A stretch of DNA of 64,000 nucleotides, from assembly GCA_950097015.1 (NCBI GenBank), contig CATNEN010000031.1, positions 1,240,001 through 1,304,000 of the forward strand, written 5' to 3'. Source of the stretch: Macrostomum hystrix. Its lineage: Eukaryota > Platyhelminthes > Macrostomidae. Shown in pieces: positions 44,065 to 56,474 of this stretch (the stretch's first letter is position 1; every line of letters begins with the position of its first letter). The notes under the pieces were generated by a model that saw only the letters and a list, made by a program, of their open reading frames with translations, was not told the origin of the DNA and searched no databases. Made by a program: the position numbers and the translations under genes.

Positions 44065-44625
44065 AAGGTGGCAAAGGGGGGAGAAGATACAGGCAAAGGG
44101 GGGAGAAGATACATGCAAAGGGGGGAGAAGATACAGGCAAAGGGGGGAGAAGATACAGGCAAAGGGGGGAGAAGATACAGGCAAAGGGGGGAGAAGATAC
44201 AGGCAAAGGGGGGAGAAGATACAGGCAGTGGGGAGAGCAGATACAGCGAGTGGGGAGAGAAGATACAGGCAGTGGGGAGAGAAGATACAGGCAGTGGGGA
44301 GAGCAGATACAGGCAGTGGGGAGAGCAGATACAGGCAGTGTGGGGAGAGGAGATACAGGCAGTGGGGGGAGCAGATACAGGCAGTGGGGAGAGCAGATAC
44401 AGGCAGTGGGGAGAGCAGATACAGCGAGTGGGGAGAGCAGATACAGGCAGTGGGGAGAGAAGATACCGGCAGTGGGGAGAGCAGATACAGGCAGTGGGGA
44501 GAGCAGATACAGGCAGTGGGGAGAGCAGATACAGGCAGTGGTGAGAGAAGGTACAGGGAGTGGGGGAGAGAAGGTACAGGCAGTGGGGAGAGAAGGTACA
44601 GTGAGTGGTGAGAGAAGGTACATGG
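44065..44625. repeat. 22-bp minisatellite, about 25 copies
   Basis: Two blocks: GGCAAAGGGGGGAGAAGATA to the left, GGGAGAGCAGATACAGGCAG to the right, clearly versions of one unit. It lies between DGK and the candidate exon at 44803. Confidence 0.94.
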
Positions 44626-44802
44626 GTTTAGCTTATTTAGTTTTTTCGTCAAAATGACCCAATGCGCTGATTGCACTACTAGCAGCAGTAGACAGTGTTT
44701 ATCTTTTTAAAAAAATGTGCTTGGAGATTAGGAAAAGATCGGTTGCAAATACTGTAATGTATGGCCAGAACATTCTGATCCCAGTTTAGCATAAAGCAGA
44801 TC

Positions 44803-47800
44803 TTAGAGGACCGTCTTCATCAGCTCTAGCTGGGATTTTTTATTAGCTTGAGGCTCCGCTTCAAAGGCTTCAATTTCGAAGTAGTTGAAAGATGAAAGTT
44901 GAACAGCTTTCTCACTGACAGCGAAAGGCGGATAATCTTCAGCAGGATCTCCCGGCAGATTTTGCTCCAGGAGTTCTTGGAGAGCGCTGAGAGATAGAGA
45001 GTGAGCAGTAGGATGCAGGGAGGGATCTTTCGGACGAAGAAAAAATATATTCAGCCCACAATTTATGATCCTAAGGCCGGGACTGTTGCTGCCACGTCTA
45101 AGGCGCGATAAAGTATTTAATCTCTGGGCAAACACTGGGACCGCTCCGACCGTTTTCCAGGCCCCTTCAACACACTGTACATTGAGCCGGCTGTAGCAGC
45201 CGGGTTGCCAAACATGTAGCAAGACTGGCTTTTACAATTTAATTTCCAATCCAAGGACTAGTAAAATGACAAATTAGCATGCGCTACCCAGATGCAAAAT
45301 TTCAACATCGATATTTGGGATAAGGATTGATTTGTCGAAAAATTGAACTAGTCAGTTTTTGAGCATCATAGTTCAATAAATTGGATGCTAGTCACACTGT
45401 ATTTCTGTATTTCTGTTTTTCTGTTTTTTTAGACCCATCAACTTTCCAAGAGACCGCAAAACCCCTGTGCTGTCATCCCACTACCCCTGTGCTGTCTCTG
45501 AAACCCCTGTGCTGTCTCTGAAACCCCTGTGCTGTCTCTGAAACCCCTGTGCTGTCTCTGAAACCACTGGGCTGTCTCTGAAACCCCTGTGCTGTCTCTG
45601 AAACCCCTGTGCTGTCTCTGAAACCCCTGTGCTGTCTCTGAAACCCCTGTGCTGTCTCTGAAACCCATGTGCTGTCTCTGAAACCCCAGTGCTGTCTCTG
45701 AAACCCCTGTGCTGTCTCTGAAACCCATGTGCTGTCTCTGAAACCCCAGTGCTGTCTCTGAAACCCCTGTGCTGTCTCTGAAACCCCAGTGCTATCATCA
45801 CACTACGCCGGTGCTGTCATCTCACTACAACATGTGCTGTCCTTACACAACCCCTGTGCTGTCATCTCAGTACGCCTGTACTGTGCTTACCTGTGGGCTG
45901 GATACGGCACACCAAAATGCAGCATATAGTAGATTATTTAAAAATCAGAATTTCTTATGCGCTCTTTAGGTGATTGAGTGGTGCTTGATGGTATCTGCAA
46001 CTGGCAGCATCGGCTTCTGTCCTGCCTGCCACTGCTGCCGCAGGAAATGAGCGAATCAGTCACGAAATGTGAAGCCAGAAAAGGCACCCGGGTCGGTGCG
46101 GCCAGTCGGAGAACTACGAGTATAAATAAGCTCTGCAGGCAACAGATTGAGCCCAGGATCAGGCGGGCTTTCAGGGCCGAGCGGAAATTACTCTCTTCTT
46201 TTGAATGAGACAAAAAATACTGTCCAGATGAACTGCTAGACGGATGCACTTTCTAGCGAGAATAATAGGCAAAGCGGCTGATGATTTGATCGAACAGGAA
46301 CAACAACAGTTTTTATAGAGTTTAGGCACAGTGGCAAAAGGCAACGATACTGGGTCTTTAATTGACAGGTGAGAATATTTGCAGCTAATTGATTGCCCGA
46401 TGAGAAAACTTCCAGGCTTCTAATTGACAGGTGAGAAAATGTCGGATCTTCAACTTTAAGTTATTAAAAGTGTCAGAACTTTAACGTATGGGCAATAAAA
46501 TTGTCGCAATTTCAACTTAAGTGGAAAAAGTATTGGATCTTTAACTTACAGGCAATAAAAATGTCGGATATTTAATTTAGGGCTAATTAAAAGTGTTTCG
46601 ACTTAAACTGAAAACGAAAAAAAACTGGCAGGTTTATAACCGACAGGTGAGAAAGTGTCGGCTCTTAAACTTAACGGTAATAAAAGTGTCGGGAGTTCGA
46701 TTTAAAGTCTAGAAAACTATTGGTAATAAAATGTCGAATCATTAATTTAAGGGTAATGAAAGTGTCGGATCTTCAACTTACAGGTAGTAAAAATGTCGGA
46801 TCTTCAATCTAAGGGTAATAAAATTCTCGGGACTTCAATTTTAGATAGAAAAAACTGCCAGATCTATGACAGACAAGTGCAAAAGACTGTTAACTGTCGG
46901 TTCTGCAATTGACAGGTGAAACATTTCCCCAGATTGTGTGCAAAACAGGTGAGACAATTAAGCACGTGACCTTAGACTATGATTATTAGCAAGACACAGT
47001 ACTTACTGGCTTTCTTGCTGCGCTAAACATTTTTTCTGGTGTCACTAAAACTGGGAGACAACTGACTCCAGTGTGTGTGTTCCCCCCATTAGTGAGTATC
47101 CCATGGCGATGAGTCTCATGAGTAGTTCTCATCTGTCTGCTATAGCCTCTGCTACAATCCTATAAGAGGCTTTAGAGCATATCGGAGACTTACAACAGGG
47201 AAATCAGATATTTCCGCGACGAGACCTATTTGCTGTAGGCTGCGATGTGTAAGTCCGGGGTGGGGCAGGAGCAGAGAGAACAAGACGCGATGCCCCGCCC
47301 GTTCACAGAGCATCGACTCGCACTTAAAAGAATCAAATACAAGCGATATCACATTGCACTGGCCGACTGAACTCAATTGCCGGGTTTGACTACCTGGCCA
47401 AATATTGAGTAAATGGCAATGTGCTCTTACTGGGTAAATGCGGGAGCAGCAATACATTATAGCTACACACTGGTATAATGCTGAGCATGCTTTGAGTATA
47501 TAAGGCTCGTTGACTGTATCTAACATAATTTAAGACCGCACCGTCTATTATTGTCATTGCCCTATTGCTCTACTGATTAATTAAGATATAATCCACGTAA
47601 CCTTCTGATTTAAATTTAAGATAGGATTCTAGCGGAAATAGGATATTTCATTCAATGGGATTTTGGCTGAAGGGGATATTTCATTCAATGGGATTTTGGC
47701 TGAAGGCATATTTCATTCAATGGGATTTTGGCTGAAGGGGATATTTCATGAAAATGGGATTTTGGCTGAAGGGGATATTTCATGAAAAAGGGATTTTGGC

Positions 47801-50800
47801 TGAAGGGGATATTTCATTCAATGGGATTTTGGCTGAAGGGGATATTTCATGAAAATGGGATTGTGGCTGAAAGGGGGATATTTCATTCAATGGGATTTTG
47901 GCTGAAGGGGATATTTCATTCAATGGGATTTTGGCTGAAGGGGATATTTCATTCAATGGGATTTTGGCTGAAGGGGATATTTCATTCAATGGGATTTTGG
48001 CTGAAGGGGATATTTCATTCAATGGGATTTTGGCTGAAGGGGATATTTCATTCAATGGGATTTTGGCTGAAGGGGATATTTCATTCAATGGGATTTTGGC
48101 TGAAGGGGATATTTCATTCAATGGGATTTTGGCTGAAGGGGATATTTCATTCAATGGGATTTTGGCTGAAGGGGATATTTCATTCAATGGGATTTTGGCT
48201 GAAGGGGATATTTCATTCAATGGGATTTTGGCTGAAGGGGATATTTCATTCAATGGGATTGTGGCTGAAGGCATATTTCATTCAATGGGATTTTGGCTGA
48301 AGGCATATTTCATTCAATGGGATTTTGGCTGAAGGGGATATTTCATTCAATGGGATTTTGGCTGAAGGGGATATTTCATTCAATGGGATTTTGGCTGAAG
48401 GGGATATTTCATGAAAATGGGATTTTGGCTGAAGGGGATATTTCATGAAAATGGGATTGTGGCTGAAAGGGGGATATTTCATTCAATGGGATTTTGGCTG
48501 AAGGGGATATTTCATGAAAATGGGATTTTGGCTGAAGGGGATATTTCATTCAATGGGATCTTGGCTGAAGGGGATATTTCATTCAATGGGATTTTGGCTG
48601 AAGGGGATATTTCATTCAATGGGATTTTGGCTGAAGGGGATATTTCATGAAAATGGGATTTTGGCTGAAGGGGATATTTCATGAAAATGGGATTTTGGCT
48701 GAAGGGGATATTTCATGAAAATGGGATTGTGGCTGAAAGGGGATATTTAATAAAATGGGATTTTGGCTGAAGGGGATATTTCATTCAATGGGATTTTGGC
48801 TGAAGGGGATATTTTATTCAATGGGATTTTGGCTGAAGGGGATATTTCATTCAATGGGATTTTGGCTGAAGGGGATATTTCATCAAATGGGATTTCGACA
48901 GGAGTGGATATTGCAAGGTGTGATGTTGTAAATTTGCAAATAAATTGAGTAGTAAAAACTGCACTAAAATAGGATAGTACGCTCGTATCTGGTTTGGTAA
49001 GGATAAAAATTTCATATATTTGAATATTTTTCACATTCAGGCGTTTGTTCGACCCTCCTGAAATTATGTTCTTCTATACAAGTTCAAATTCCTTTTTCTA
49101 TATGTCAGACTTTTGCCCCACAAAAGCTAGTGAGATAGTGGCGTTAAATCCCAATAATGGCAATATTTCTTCCCACAACCGGCCCGAACACTGTTTGTCT
49201 GTTTGACTTCTCCACAGCAGCGAAATGGGAGCCAAAGAGTAAAAGTACGCTGAAAAAAACGAGTGGCTTGAGATTTGCGAGTAAAGGATTTCATCGGAGG
49301 CAGGGAGACGGAGCAGGGGGGAGTGAAGGGCACAATGTTTGTCAAAAGAACGGTAAAGTGCATCCAACCAGCCCGAACTCGGAAGAGATCTTTCCAGGAA
49401 ATAGCGCTGCAGAATTTTATTCATTGCAGGGGGGCGATTTTTTCGTCACTTTGAGATTTTTTTCTCAAACCCTCCCCTGTCTATGGGTGCTGGCAGTCTT
49501 GGGTGGGACAATTCTTATTTTCTTAATTTCTTTTCCATCGCGACCAGTTTAGAGGGCTAGAACCAGCTTATCCTGGTGTTGATCGATTTTTCCACTTTCG
49601 CTCGAGACGGAGGGACAGAAGAAGAAAGTAAGAAAGCTCCACTTAAGGTTGCTGGGATTGGGTCCCGTGTGTGCCCCGCAAAGCTTTGATCTAACTGCTC
49701 TAGCCGTCTCATTTCAGACGAGAAATGAATTCTCATTCGTTGTGTCAACTTTCATTATTTGTGTTAAACACGGAGCCGAACAATGAATTCTTGTCAGCCC
49801 TTTGACTTTGACTATTGTCATTAGATTCTATTCTGACACAGCCAATTTCCTGGCCCACTGCAGTCAGTGCCCGTCAGTTTCACATCGTGATGAAACTGGA
49901 ACTGAAAAAAAATTCTGTCAGAACTGATTTCAGCACGACCAGCATGATGTTGTTTTCCAATAGAAAAGCAAGCACGAAAATTGTCACGCACTTTGGCATT
50001 TTTTACCCGGTTCTCACTGGTGTGTCTCTTACTGGTGTGTGTCTTACTGGTGTGTGTCTTACTGGTGTGTGTCTTACTGGTGTGTGTCTTACTGGTGTGT
50101 GTGTCTTACTGGTGTGTGTCTTACTGGTGTGTGTCTTACTGGTGTGTGTCTTACTGGTGTGTGTCTTACTGGTGTGTGTCTTACTGGTGTGTGTCTTACT
50201 GGTGTGTGTGTCTTACTGGTGAGTGTCTTACTGGTGTGTGTCTTACTGGTGTGTGTCTTACTGGTGTGTGTCTTACTGGTGTGTGTGTCTTACTGGTGTG
50301 TGTCTTACTGGTGTGTGTGTCTTACTGGTGTGTGTGTCTTACTGGTGTGTGTCTTACTGGTGTGTGTCTTACTGGTGTGTGTCTTACTGGTGTGTGTCTT
50401 ACTGGTGTGTGTCTTACTGGTGTGTGTGTCTTACTGGTGTGTGTCTTACTGGTGTGTGTCTTACTGGTGTGTGTCTCTTACTGGTGTGTGTCTTACTGGT
50501 GTGTGTCTCTTACTGGTGTGTGTGTCTTACTGGTGTGTGTCTTACTGGTGTGTGTGTCTTACTGTGTGTGTCTTACTGGTGTGTGTGTCTTACTGGTGTG
50601 TGTCTTACTGGTGTGTGTCTTACTGGTGTGTGTCTTACTGGTGTGTGTCTTACTGGTGTGTGTGTCTTACTGGTGTGTGTGTCTTACTTTATGATTACAC
50701 CTGCCCTAATCGGGTCAGATGTGCAGCCGACAGCACAGCCGCAGCTATTGCGCGGCGCATCTGAAGGCTGCGTACAGCTGTTCAGTCCATGGACTGGGGG

Positions 50801-53800
50801 GACGCCACACCCACCTTCAATTATCCCAGCTAATGCTGGTACCCATTTAACAGCTGGGTGAACTGAAGCAATGCAGAGTTAAGTGTCTTGCTAAAGGACA
50901 CAAATTGTTTAAGTGGAGACGGGAATCGAACCCCCGACCTTCAAGTCATGAGTCCGACGCCCTAACCACTAGGCTACAACCTCTTGTTGTGTCTTACTGG
51001 TTGTGTCTTACTGGTGTGTGTCTTACTGGTGTGTGTGTCTTACTGGTGTGTGTGTCTTACTGGTGTGTGTGTCTTACTGTGTGTGTCTTACTGGTGTGTG
51101 TCTTACTGGTGTGTGTCTTACTGGTGTGTGTCTTACTGGTGTGTGTCTTACTGGTGTGTGTCTTACTGGTGTGTGTCTTACTGGTGTGTGTGTCTTACTG
51201 GTGTGTGTGTCTTACTGGTGTGTGTGTCTTACTGGTGAGTGTCTTACTGGTGTGTGTCTTACTGGTGAGTGTCTTACTGGTGAGTGTCTTACTGGTGTGT
51301 GTGTCTTACTGGTGTGTGTCTTACTGGTGTGTGTCTTACTGGTGTGTGTGTCTTACTGGTGTGTGTCTTACTGGTGTGTGTCTTACTGGTGTGTGTCTTA
51401 CTGGTGTGTGTGTCTTACTGGTGAGTGTCTTACTGGTGTGTGTCTTACTGGTGTGTGTCTTACTGGTGTGTGTCTTACTGGTGTGTGTGTCTTACTGGTG
51501 TGTGTCTTACTGGTGTGTGTGTCTTACTGGTGTGTGTGTCTTACTGGTGTGTGTCTTACTGGTGTGTGTCTTACTGGTGTGTGTCTTACTGGTGTGTGTC
51601 TTACTGGTGTGTGTCTTACTGGTGTGTGTGTCTTACTGGTGTGTGTCTTACTGGTGTGTGTCTTACTGGTGTGTGTCTCTTACTGGTGTGTGTCTTACTG
51701 GTGTGTGTCTCTTACTGGTGTGTGTGTCTTACTGGTGTGTGTCTTACTGGTGTGTGTGTCTTACTGGTGTGTGTCTTACTGGTGTGTGTGTCTTACTGGT
51801 GTGTGTCTTACTGGTGTGTGTCTTACTGGTGTGTGTCTTACTGGTGTGTGTCTTACTGGTGTGTGTGTCTTACTGGTGTGTGTGTCTTACTTTATGATTA
51901 CACCTGCCCTAATCGGGTCAGATGTGCAGCCGACAGCACAGCCGCAGCTATTGCGCGGCGCATCTGAAGGCTGCGTACAGCTGTTCAGTCCATGGACTGG
52001 GGGGACGCCACACCCACCTTCAATTATCCCAGCTAATGCTGGTACCCATTTAACAGCTGGGTGAACTGAAGCAATGCAGAGTTAAGTGTCTTGCTAAAGG
52101 ACACAAATTGTTTAAGTGGAGACGGGAATCGAACCCCCGACCTTCAAGTCATGAGTCCGACGCCCTAACCACTAGGCTACAACCTCTTGTTGTGTCTTAC
52201 TGGTTGTGTCTTACTGGTGTGTGTCTTACTGGTGTGTGTGTCTTACTGGTGTGTGTGTCTTACTGGTGTGTGTGTCTTACTGGTGTGTGTCTTACTGGTG
52301 TGTGTCTTACTGGTGTGTGTCTTACTGGTGTGTGTCTTACTGGTGTGTGTCTTACTGGTGTGTGTTCTTACTGGTGTGTGTCTTACTGGTGTGTGTGTCT
52401 TACTGGTGTGTGTGTCTTACTGGTGTGTGTGTCTTACTGGTGAGTGTCTTACTGGTGTGTGTCCTTAAGCTGGTGAGTGTCTTACTGGTGAGTGTCTTAC
52501 TGGTGTGTGTGTCTTACTGGTGTGTGTCTTACTGGTGTGTGTCTTACTGGTGTGTGTGTCTTACTGGTGTGTGTCTTACTGTGTGTGTGTCTTACTGGGT
52601 GTGTGTGTCTTACTGGTGTGTGTGGTCTTACTGGTGTGTGTCTTACTGGTGTGTGTGTCTTAAGTACTGGTGTGTGTGTCTTACTGGTGTGTGTGTCTTA
52701 CTGGTGTGTGTCTTACTGGTGTGTGTGTCTTACTGGTGTGTGTGTCTTACTGGTGTGTGTGTCTTACTGGTGTGTGTCTTACTGGTGTGTGTCTTACTGG
52801 TGTGTGTCTTACTGGTGTGTGTGTCTTACTGGTGTGTGTCTTACTGGTATGTGTCTTACTGGTGTGTGTCTCACTGGTGTGTCTCTTACTGGTGTGTGTG
52901 TCTTACTGGTGTGTGTCTTACTGGTATGTGTCTTACTGGTGTGTGTGTCTTACTGGTGTGTGTCTTTCTGGTGTGTGTGTCTTACTGGTGTGTGTCTTAC
53001 TGGTGTGTGTGTCTTACTGGTGTGTGTCTTACTGGTGTGTGTGTCTTACTGGTGTGTGTCTTACTGGTGTGTGTGTCTTACTGGTGTGTGTCTTACTGGT
53101 GTGTGTGTCTTACTGGTGTGTGTCTTACTGGTGTGTGTGTCTTACTGGTGTGTGTCTTACTGGTGTGTGTGTCTTACTGGTGTGTGTCTTACTGGTGTGT
53201 GTGTCTTACTGGTGTGTGTGTCTTACTGGTGTGTGTCTTACTGGTGTGTGTCTTACTGGTGTGTGTCTTACTGGTGTGTGTCTTACTGGTGTGTGTGTCT
53301 TACTGGTGTGTGTCTTACTGGTGTGTGTCTTACTGGTGTGTGTGTCTTACTGGTGTGTGTGTCTTACTGGTGTGTGTCTTACTGGTGTGTGTGTCTTACT
53401 GGTGAGTGTCTTACTGGTGAGTGTCTTACTGGTGTGTGTCTTACTGGTGTGTGTCTTACTGTGTGTGGTCTTACTGGTGAGTGTCCTTACTGGTGAGTGT
53501 CTTACTGGTGTGTGTCTTACTGGTGTGTGTGTCTTACTGGTGAGTGTCTTACTGGTGAGTGTCTTACTGGTGTGTGTCTTACTGGTGTGTGTGTCTTACT
53601 GGTGTGTGTCTTACTGGTGAGTGTCTTACTGGTGTGTGTCTTACTGGTGTGTGTGTCTTACTGGTGTGTGTCTTACTGGTGTGTGTCTTACTGGTGTGTG
53701 TCTTACTGGTGTGTGTCTTACTGGTGTGTGTCTTACTGGTGAGTGTCTTACTGGTGAGTGTCTTACTGGTGTGTGTCTTACTGGTGTGTGTGTCTTACTG

Positions 53801-55191
53801 GTGTGTGTGTCTTACTGGTGTGTGTGTCCTTACTGGTGTGTGTCTTACTGGTGTGTGTGTCTTACTGGTTGTGTGTCTTACTGGTGTGTGTCTTACTGGT
53901 GTGTGTCTTACTGGTGTGTGTGTCTTACTGGTGTGTGTCTTACTGGTGTGTGTCTTACTGGTGTGTGTCTTACTGGTGTGTGTCTTACTGGTGAGTGTCT
54001 TACTGGTGAGTGTCTTACTGGTGTGTGTCTTACTGGTGTGTGTGTCTTACTGGTGTGTGTCTTACTGGTGAGTGTCTTGCTGGTGTGTGTCTTACTGGTG
54101 TGTGTGTCTTAATGGTGTGTGTGTCTTACTGGTGTGTGTGTCTTACTGGTGTGTGTGTCTTACTGGTGTGTGTGTCTTACTGGTGTGTGTGTCTTACTGG
54201 TGTGTGTCTTTCTGGTGTGTGTGTCTTACTGGTATGTGTCTTACTGGTGAGTGTCTTACTGGTGAGTGTCTTACTGGTGTGTGTGTCTTACTGGTGTGTG
54301 TCTTACTGGTGTGTGTCTTACTGGTGAGTGTCTTACTGGTGAGTGTCTTACTGGTGTGTGTGTCTTACTGGTGTGTGTCTTACTGGTGTGTGTGTCTTTC
54401 TGGTGTGTGTGTCTTACTGGTGTGTGTCTTACTGGTGAGTGTCTTACTGGTGAGATGGTCTTACTGGTGTGTGTGTCTTACTGGTGAGTGTCTTACTGGT
54501 GTGTGTGTCTTACTGGTGAGTGTCTTACTGGTGTGTGTGTCTTACTGGTGAGTGTCTTACTGGTGTGTGTGTCTTACTGGTGTGTGTCTTACTGGTATGT
54601 GTCTTACTGGTGAGTGTCTTACTGGTGAGTGTCTTACTGGTGTGTGTGTCTTACTGGTGTGTGTCTTACTGGTGTGTGTCTTACTGGTGAGTGTCTTACT
54701 GGTGAGTGTCTTACTGGTGTGTGTGTCTTACTGGTGTGTGTCTTACTGGTGTGTGTGTCTTTCTGGTGTGTGTGTCTTACTGGTGTGTGTCTTACTGGTG
54801 AGTGTCTTACTGGTGAGTGTCTTACTGGTGTGTGTGTCTTACTGGTGAGTGTCTTACTGGTGTGTGTGTCTTACTGGTGAGTGTCTTACTGGTGTGTGTG
54901 TCTTACTGGTGAGTGTCTTACTGGTGAGTGTCTTACTGGTGTGTGTCTTTCTGGTGTGTGTCATCTGCCCCGATGGCCTCTGTCCCAATGGCCTCTGTCC
55001 CAATGGCCTCTGTCCCAATGGCCTCTGTCCCAATGGCCTGTCCCAATGGCCTCTGTCCCAATGGCCTCTGTCCCAATGGCCTCTGTCCCAATGGCCTCTT
55101 ACAAGGCAACTTACAAGGCTCTCTGGCGCTGTCCGCTTGTTTCGGCGCTGACGTCTTCAACAACGATTTTCACCTTTCTCGCCTGAGCCAT
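44803..55191 (-). CDS. Weak candidate: small two-exon protein bridging a satellite-filled intron
   Basis: A possible first exon at 55191-55115 starts with ATG, encodes MAQARKVKIVVEDVSAETSG and five more residues, and ends at a perfect GTAAGT donor. A possible last exon at 44986-44803 follows a strong pyrimidine-rich acceptor (CTATCTCTCAG) and reads ALQELLEQNLPGDPAEDYPP to a stop at 44803. The two are phase-compatible (TT|C), which would give about 86 residues across a 10.1 kb intron made mainly of arrays. A rival first exon is at 47032-47009 (MFSAARKP then GTAAGT), but its phase does not fit. I recognise no family. The link between these exons is inference only. Confidence 0.25.
45465..45800. 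repeat. 20-bp minisatellite, about 17 copies
   Basis: Unit CCCCTGTGCTGTCTCTGAAA. Degenerate units continue to about 45890. Confidence 0.95.
45900..46300. other. Low-repeat segment with ambiguous coding signals
   Basis: Both strands have short open frames here: plus 45978-46208 (basic) and minus 45938-46249 (one hydrophobic stretch). Splice signals do not decide between them and I recognise neither product. Confidence 0.3.
46360..46920. repeat. Old degenerate repeat array, unit about 35-40 bp
   Basis: Recurring GGTAATAAAAGTGTCGG and GATCTTCAACTT motifs with many substitutions and indels. It appears to be an aged minisatellite compared with its homogeneous neighbours. Confidence 0.6.
46925..47635. 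other. No confident gene
   Basis: Contains a possible mini first exon on the minus strand (47032-47009, MFSAARKP followed by GTAAGT) and a 124-codon open frame (47152-47526, minus) without recognisable features. Confidence 0.3.
47640..48905. repeat. 33-bp minisatellite, about 38 copies
   Basis: Unit core GGGATTTTGGCTGAAGGGGA followed by TATTTCATTCAAT, with a CATGAAAAT variant. The 11-codon period keeps frames open on both strands. Confidence 0.97.
48906..50012. other. Unique sequence between two large arrays
   Basis: Short open frames on both strands (for example 49157-49552 plus, 49098-49424 minus). None shows a recognisable domain or a convincing splice pattern. Confidence 0.35.
50689..50986 (-). 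mobile_element. tRNA-derived SINE (copy B) inside the 15/17-bp array
   Basis: Full-length on the minus strand: tRNA head with TAGTGGTTAGGGCGTCGG and GGTTCGATTCC, then a body containing CACCCAGCTGTTAAATGGGT, ending at GGTGTAATCA. It is flanked on both sides by array units, and TGTGTCTTACT is a possible target-site duplication. Confidence 0.85.
51892..52189 (-). mobile_element. tRNA-derived SINE (copy C), twin of copy B
   Basis: Apparently identical to copy B base for base, offset by 1203 bp, with the same array variants on both sides. This copy therefore probably arose by duplication of the array segment and not by a second insertion. Confidence 0.85.
54961..55102. repeat. 15-bp minisatellite, about 9 copies
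   Basis: Unit CCAATGGCCTCTGTC, directly adjoining the 4.9 kb array. On the minus strand it starts just after the candidate donor at 55114, where CCTTGTAAG itself is present twice. Confidence 0.93.
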
Positions 55192-55194
55192 GGC

Positions 55195-56470
55195 CAAACT
55201 TGGCTCACAGCTGTAGCTAGTCAAGTCTATATCAGCAGTAATTTATCGATATTCTGCTCAAAGAGATTTCATTAGTTGTTGCTATAGGCAGGTGTAGCGG
55301 GTTCTCAGGCCCATTAACACCTTTGTATCTCTGCTAGGCCCAGGCAGTGCTGAAGCTGTCCAACGGTACTCTTAAGGAGGCTGGGTTGGGGCAGAGTGTG
55401 AATGAGGGGTGTAAAATTAGAAGGACTTTATCGCAGACGCCCTGGCATTAGCAGCAGCAGCAGCAGCAGCAGCGACAGGCTCAGTTGCGATTCTATCCTG
55501 GGAAGGAGTAATAGAAAAACTGCAGCCCAAGGATGAGGATGTGTTATAGCTGAGAAGGAAGCTGGGTAGGTGAGAGACTTTGGGAGCTGTGGGGATCGCA
55601 GAGTCTGGGTGGCTGGCTAGTGGGTAGCCGATAAATTTGCGCCGTGGAGTGCCAATTATTAGAGTAGGTTGGGAATAGCTCACGGGGCTCTATAAGCCAT
55701 TCAGCCGTGTGCGCGTGTTTCAAGGCAAATGAGAAGCGCTCAAAGTATAAGGGAAGTCGACTTTGAGTGCCGAAGTGCATAGGAACCGAGACACGGGGAT
55801 GGAGGATCTGGGGAGATGGGAATAACCCGAGAGCAGACTTGGCCCCTTCCCAGCCAATGGGGTGCGAGTAATGGGTGGAATTTCTGCTCTCGCAAGCAGC
55901 TGCAGCAGCAGCAGCAGAGAGATAGACGACTCAAAGAATGACAATAGACAGATAATGCTCAAGCCTAAAATGTAAGAATACAGCAGCCTATTTTAGGCAT
56001 TAATTCAACATTCAACATGAATTTAATTGATTCACTGTGTTAGCATGAAGGCGCAATTAACAGTTATTAGTATATAATGTAATAAACTATCGCTAAGCAA
56101 GCTTAGTAGAAGCGCCAGTAGAATACCTCGATGGCTGTACGATTACCTCAAAACGCCAAGGAAACTCGATTGTTATCCCTGACAATGCTTGACAATATCC
56201 TCTTTTGCAATGAATTAGATAGATAACTATTCGCTGAAACACTGCTAGCTGCAAGGGAAAATAGATATCTCAGAATCTATCTCAGATATTCCTATTGGGA
56301 AATGGGGAGAATTGCACTTTTGCATCCGGCCGATGTCTGGAGAATTTGGTCTGTCACAAAGCTCGGCTAACTTTATAACACCCGAAAGCAAGTTATTCAG
56401 AGCTACCTCTGCAACGACTGAAATGTAATAACTAATTATTCTTAATTTCTATATATTTTCTTGCTGCTCG
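55195..56470. other. Low-repeat segment, no confident gene
   Basis: Contains short CAG/GCA runs near 55450 and 55900 and a few open frames of 80 codons or less. No domain recognised. Confidence 0.4.
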
Positions 56471-56474
56471 AAAC

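Larger units (their letters stand above)
50013..54960. repeat. 15/17-bp minisatellite, about 4.9 kb, with two SINE copies inside
   Basis: Unit TGTCTTACTGGTGTG, alternating with a 17-bp form that has one more GT, plus GAGTG variants. Roughly 300 units. On the minus strand each unit carries CAGTAAGAC, which resembles a splice donor. The right half shows block duplications of about 340 bp (compare 54250-54480 with 54610-54840). Confidence 0.97.

Noticed and set aside
47152-47526. 124-codon minus-strand open frame as a gene
   Set aside because: No recognisable domain, no supporting splice or promoter signal, and composition like non-coding DNA around it.
50039-54551. Cys/Val/Leu/Tyr-rich open frames resembling membrane repeats
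   Set aside because: Translation of the 15/17-bp array in all plus frames; no start context, conservation or domain.
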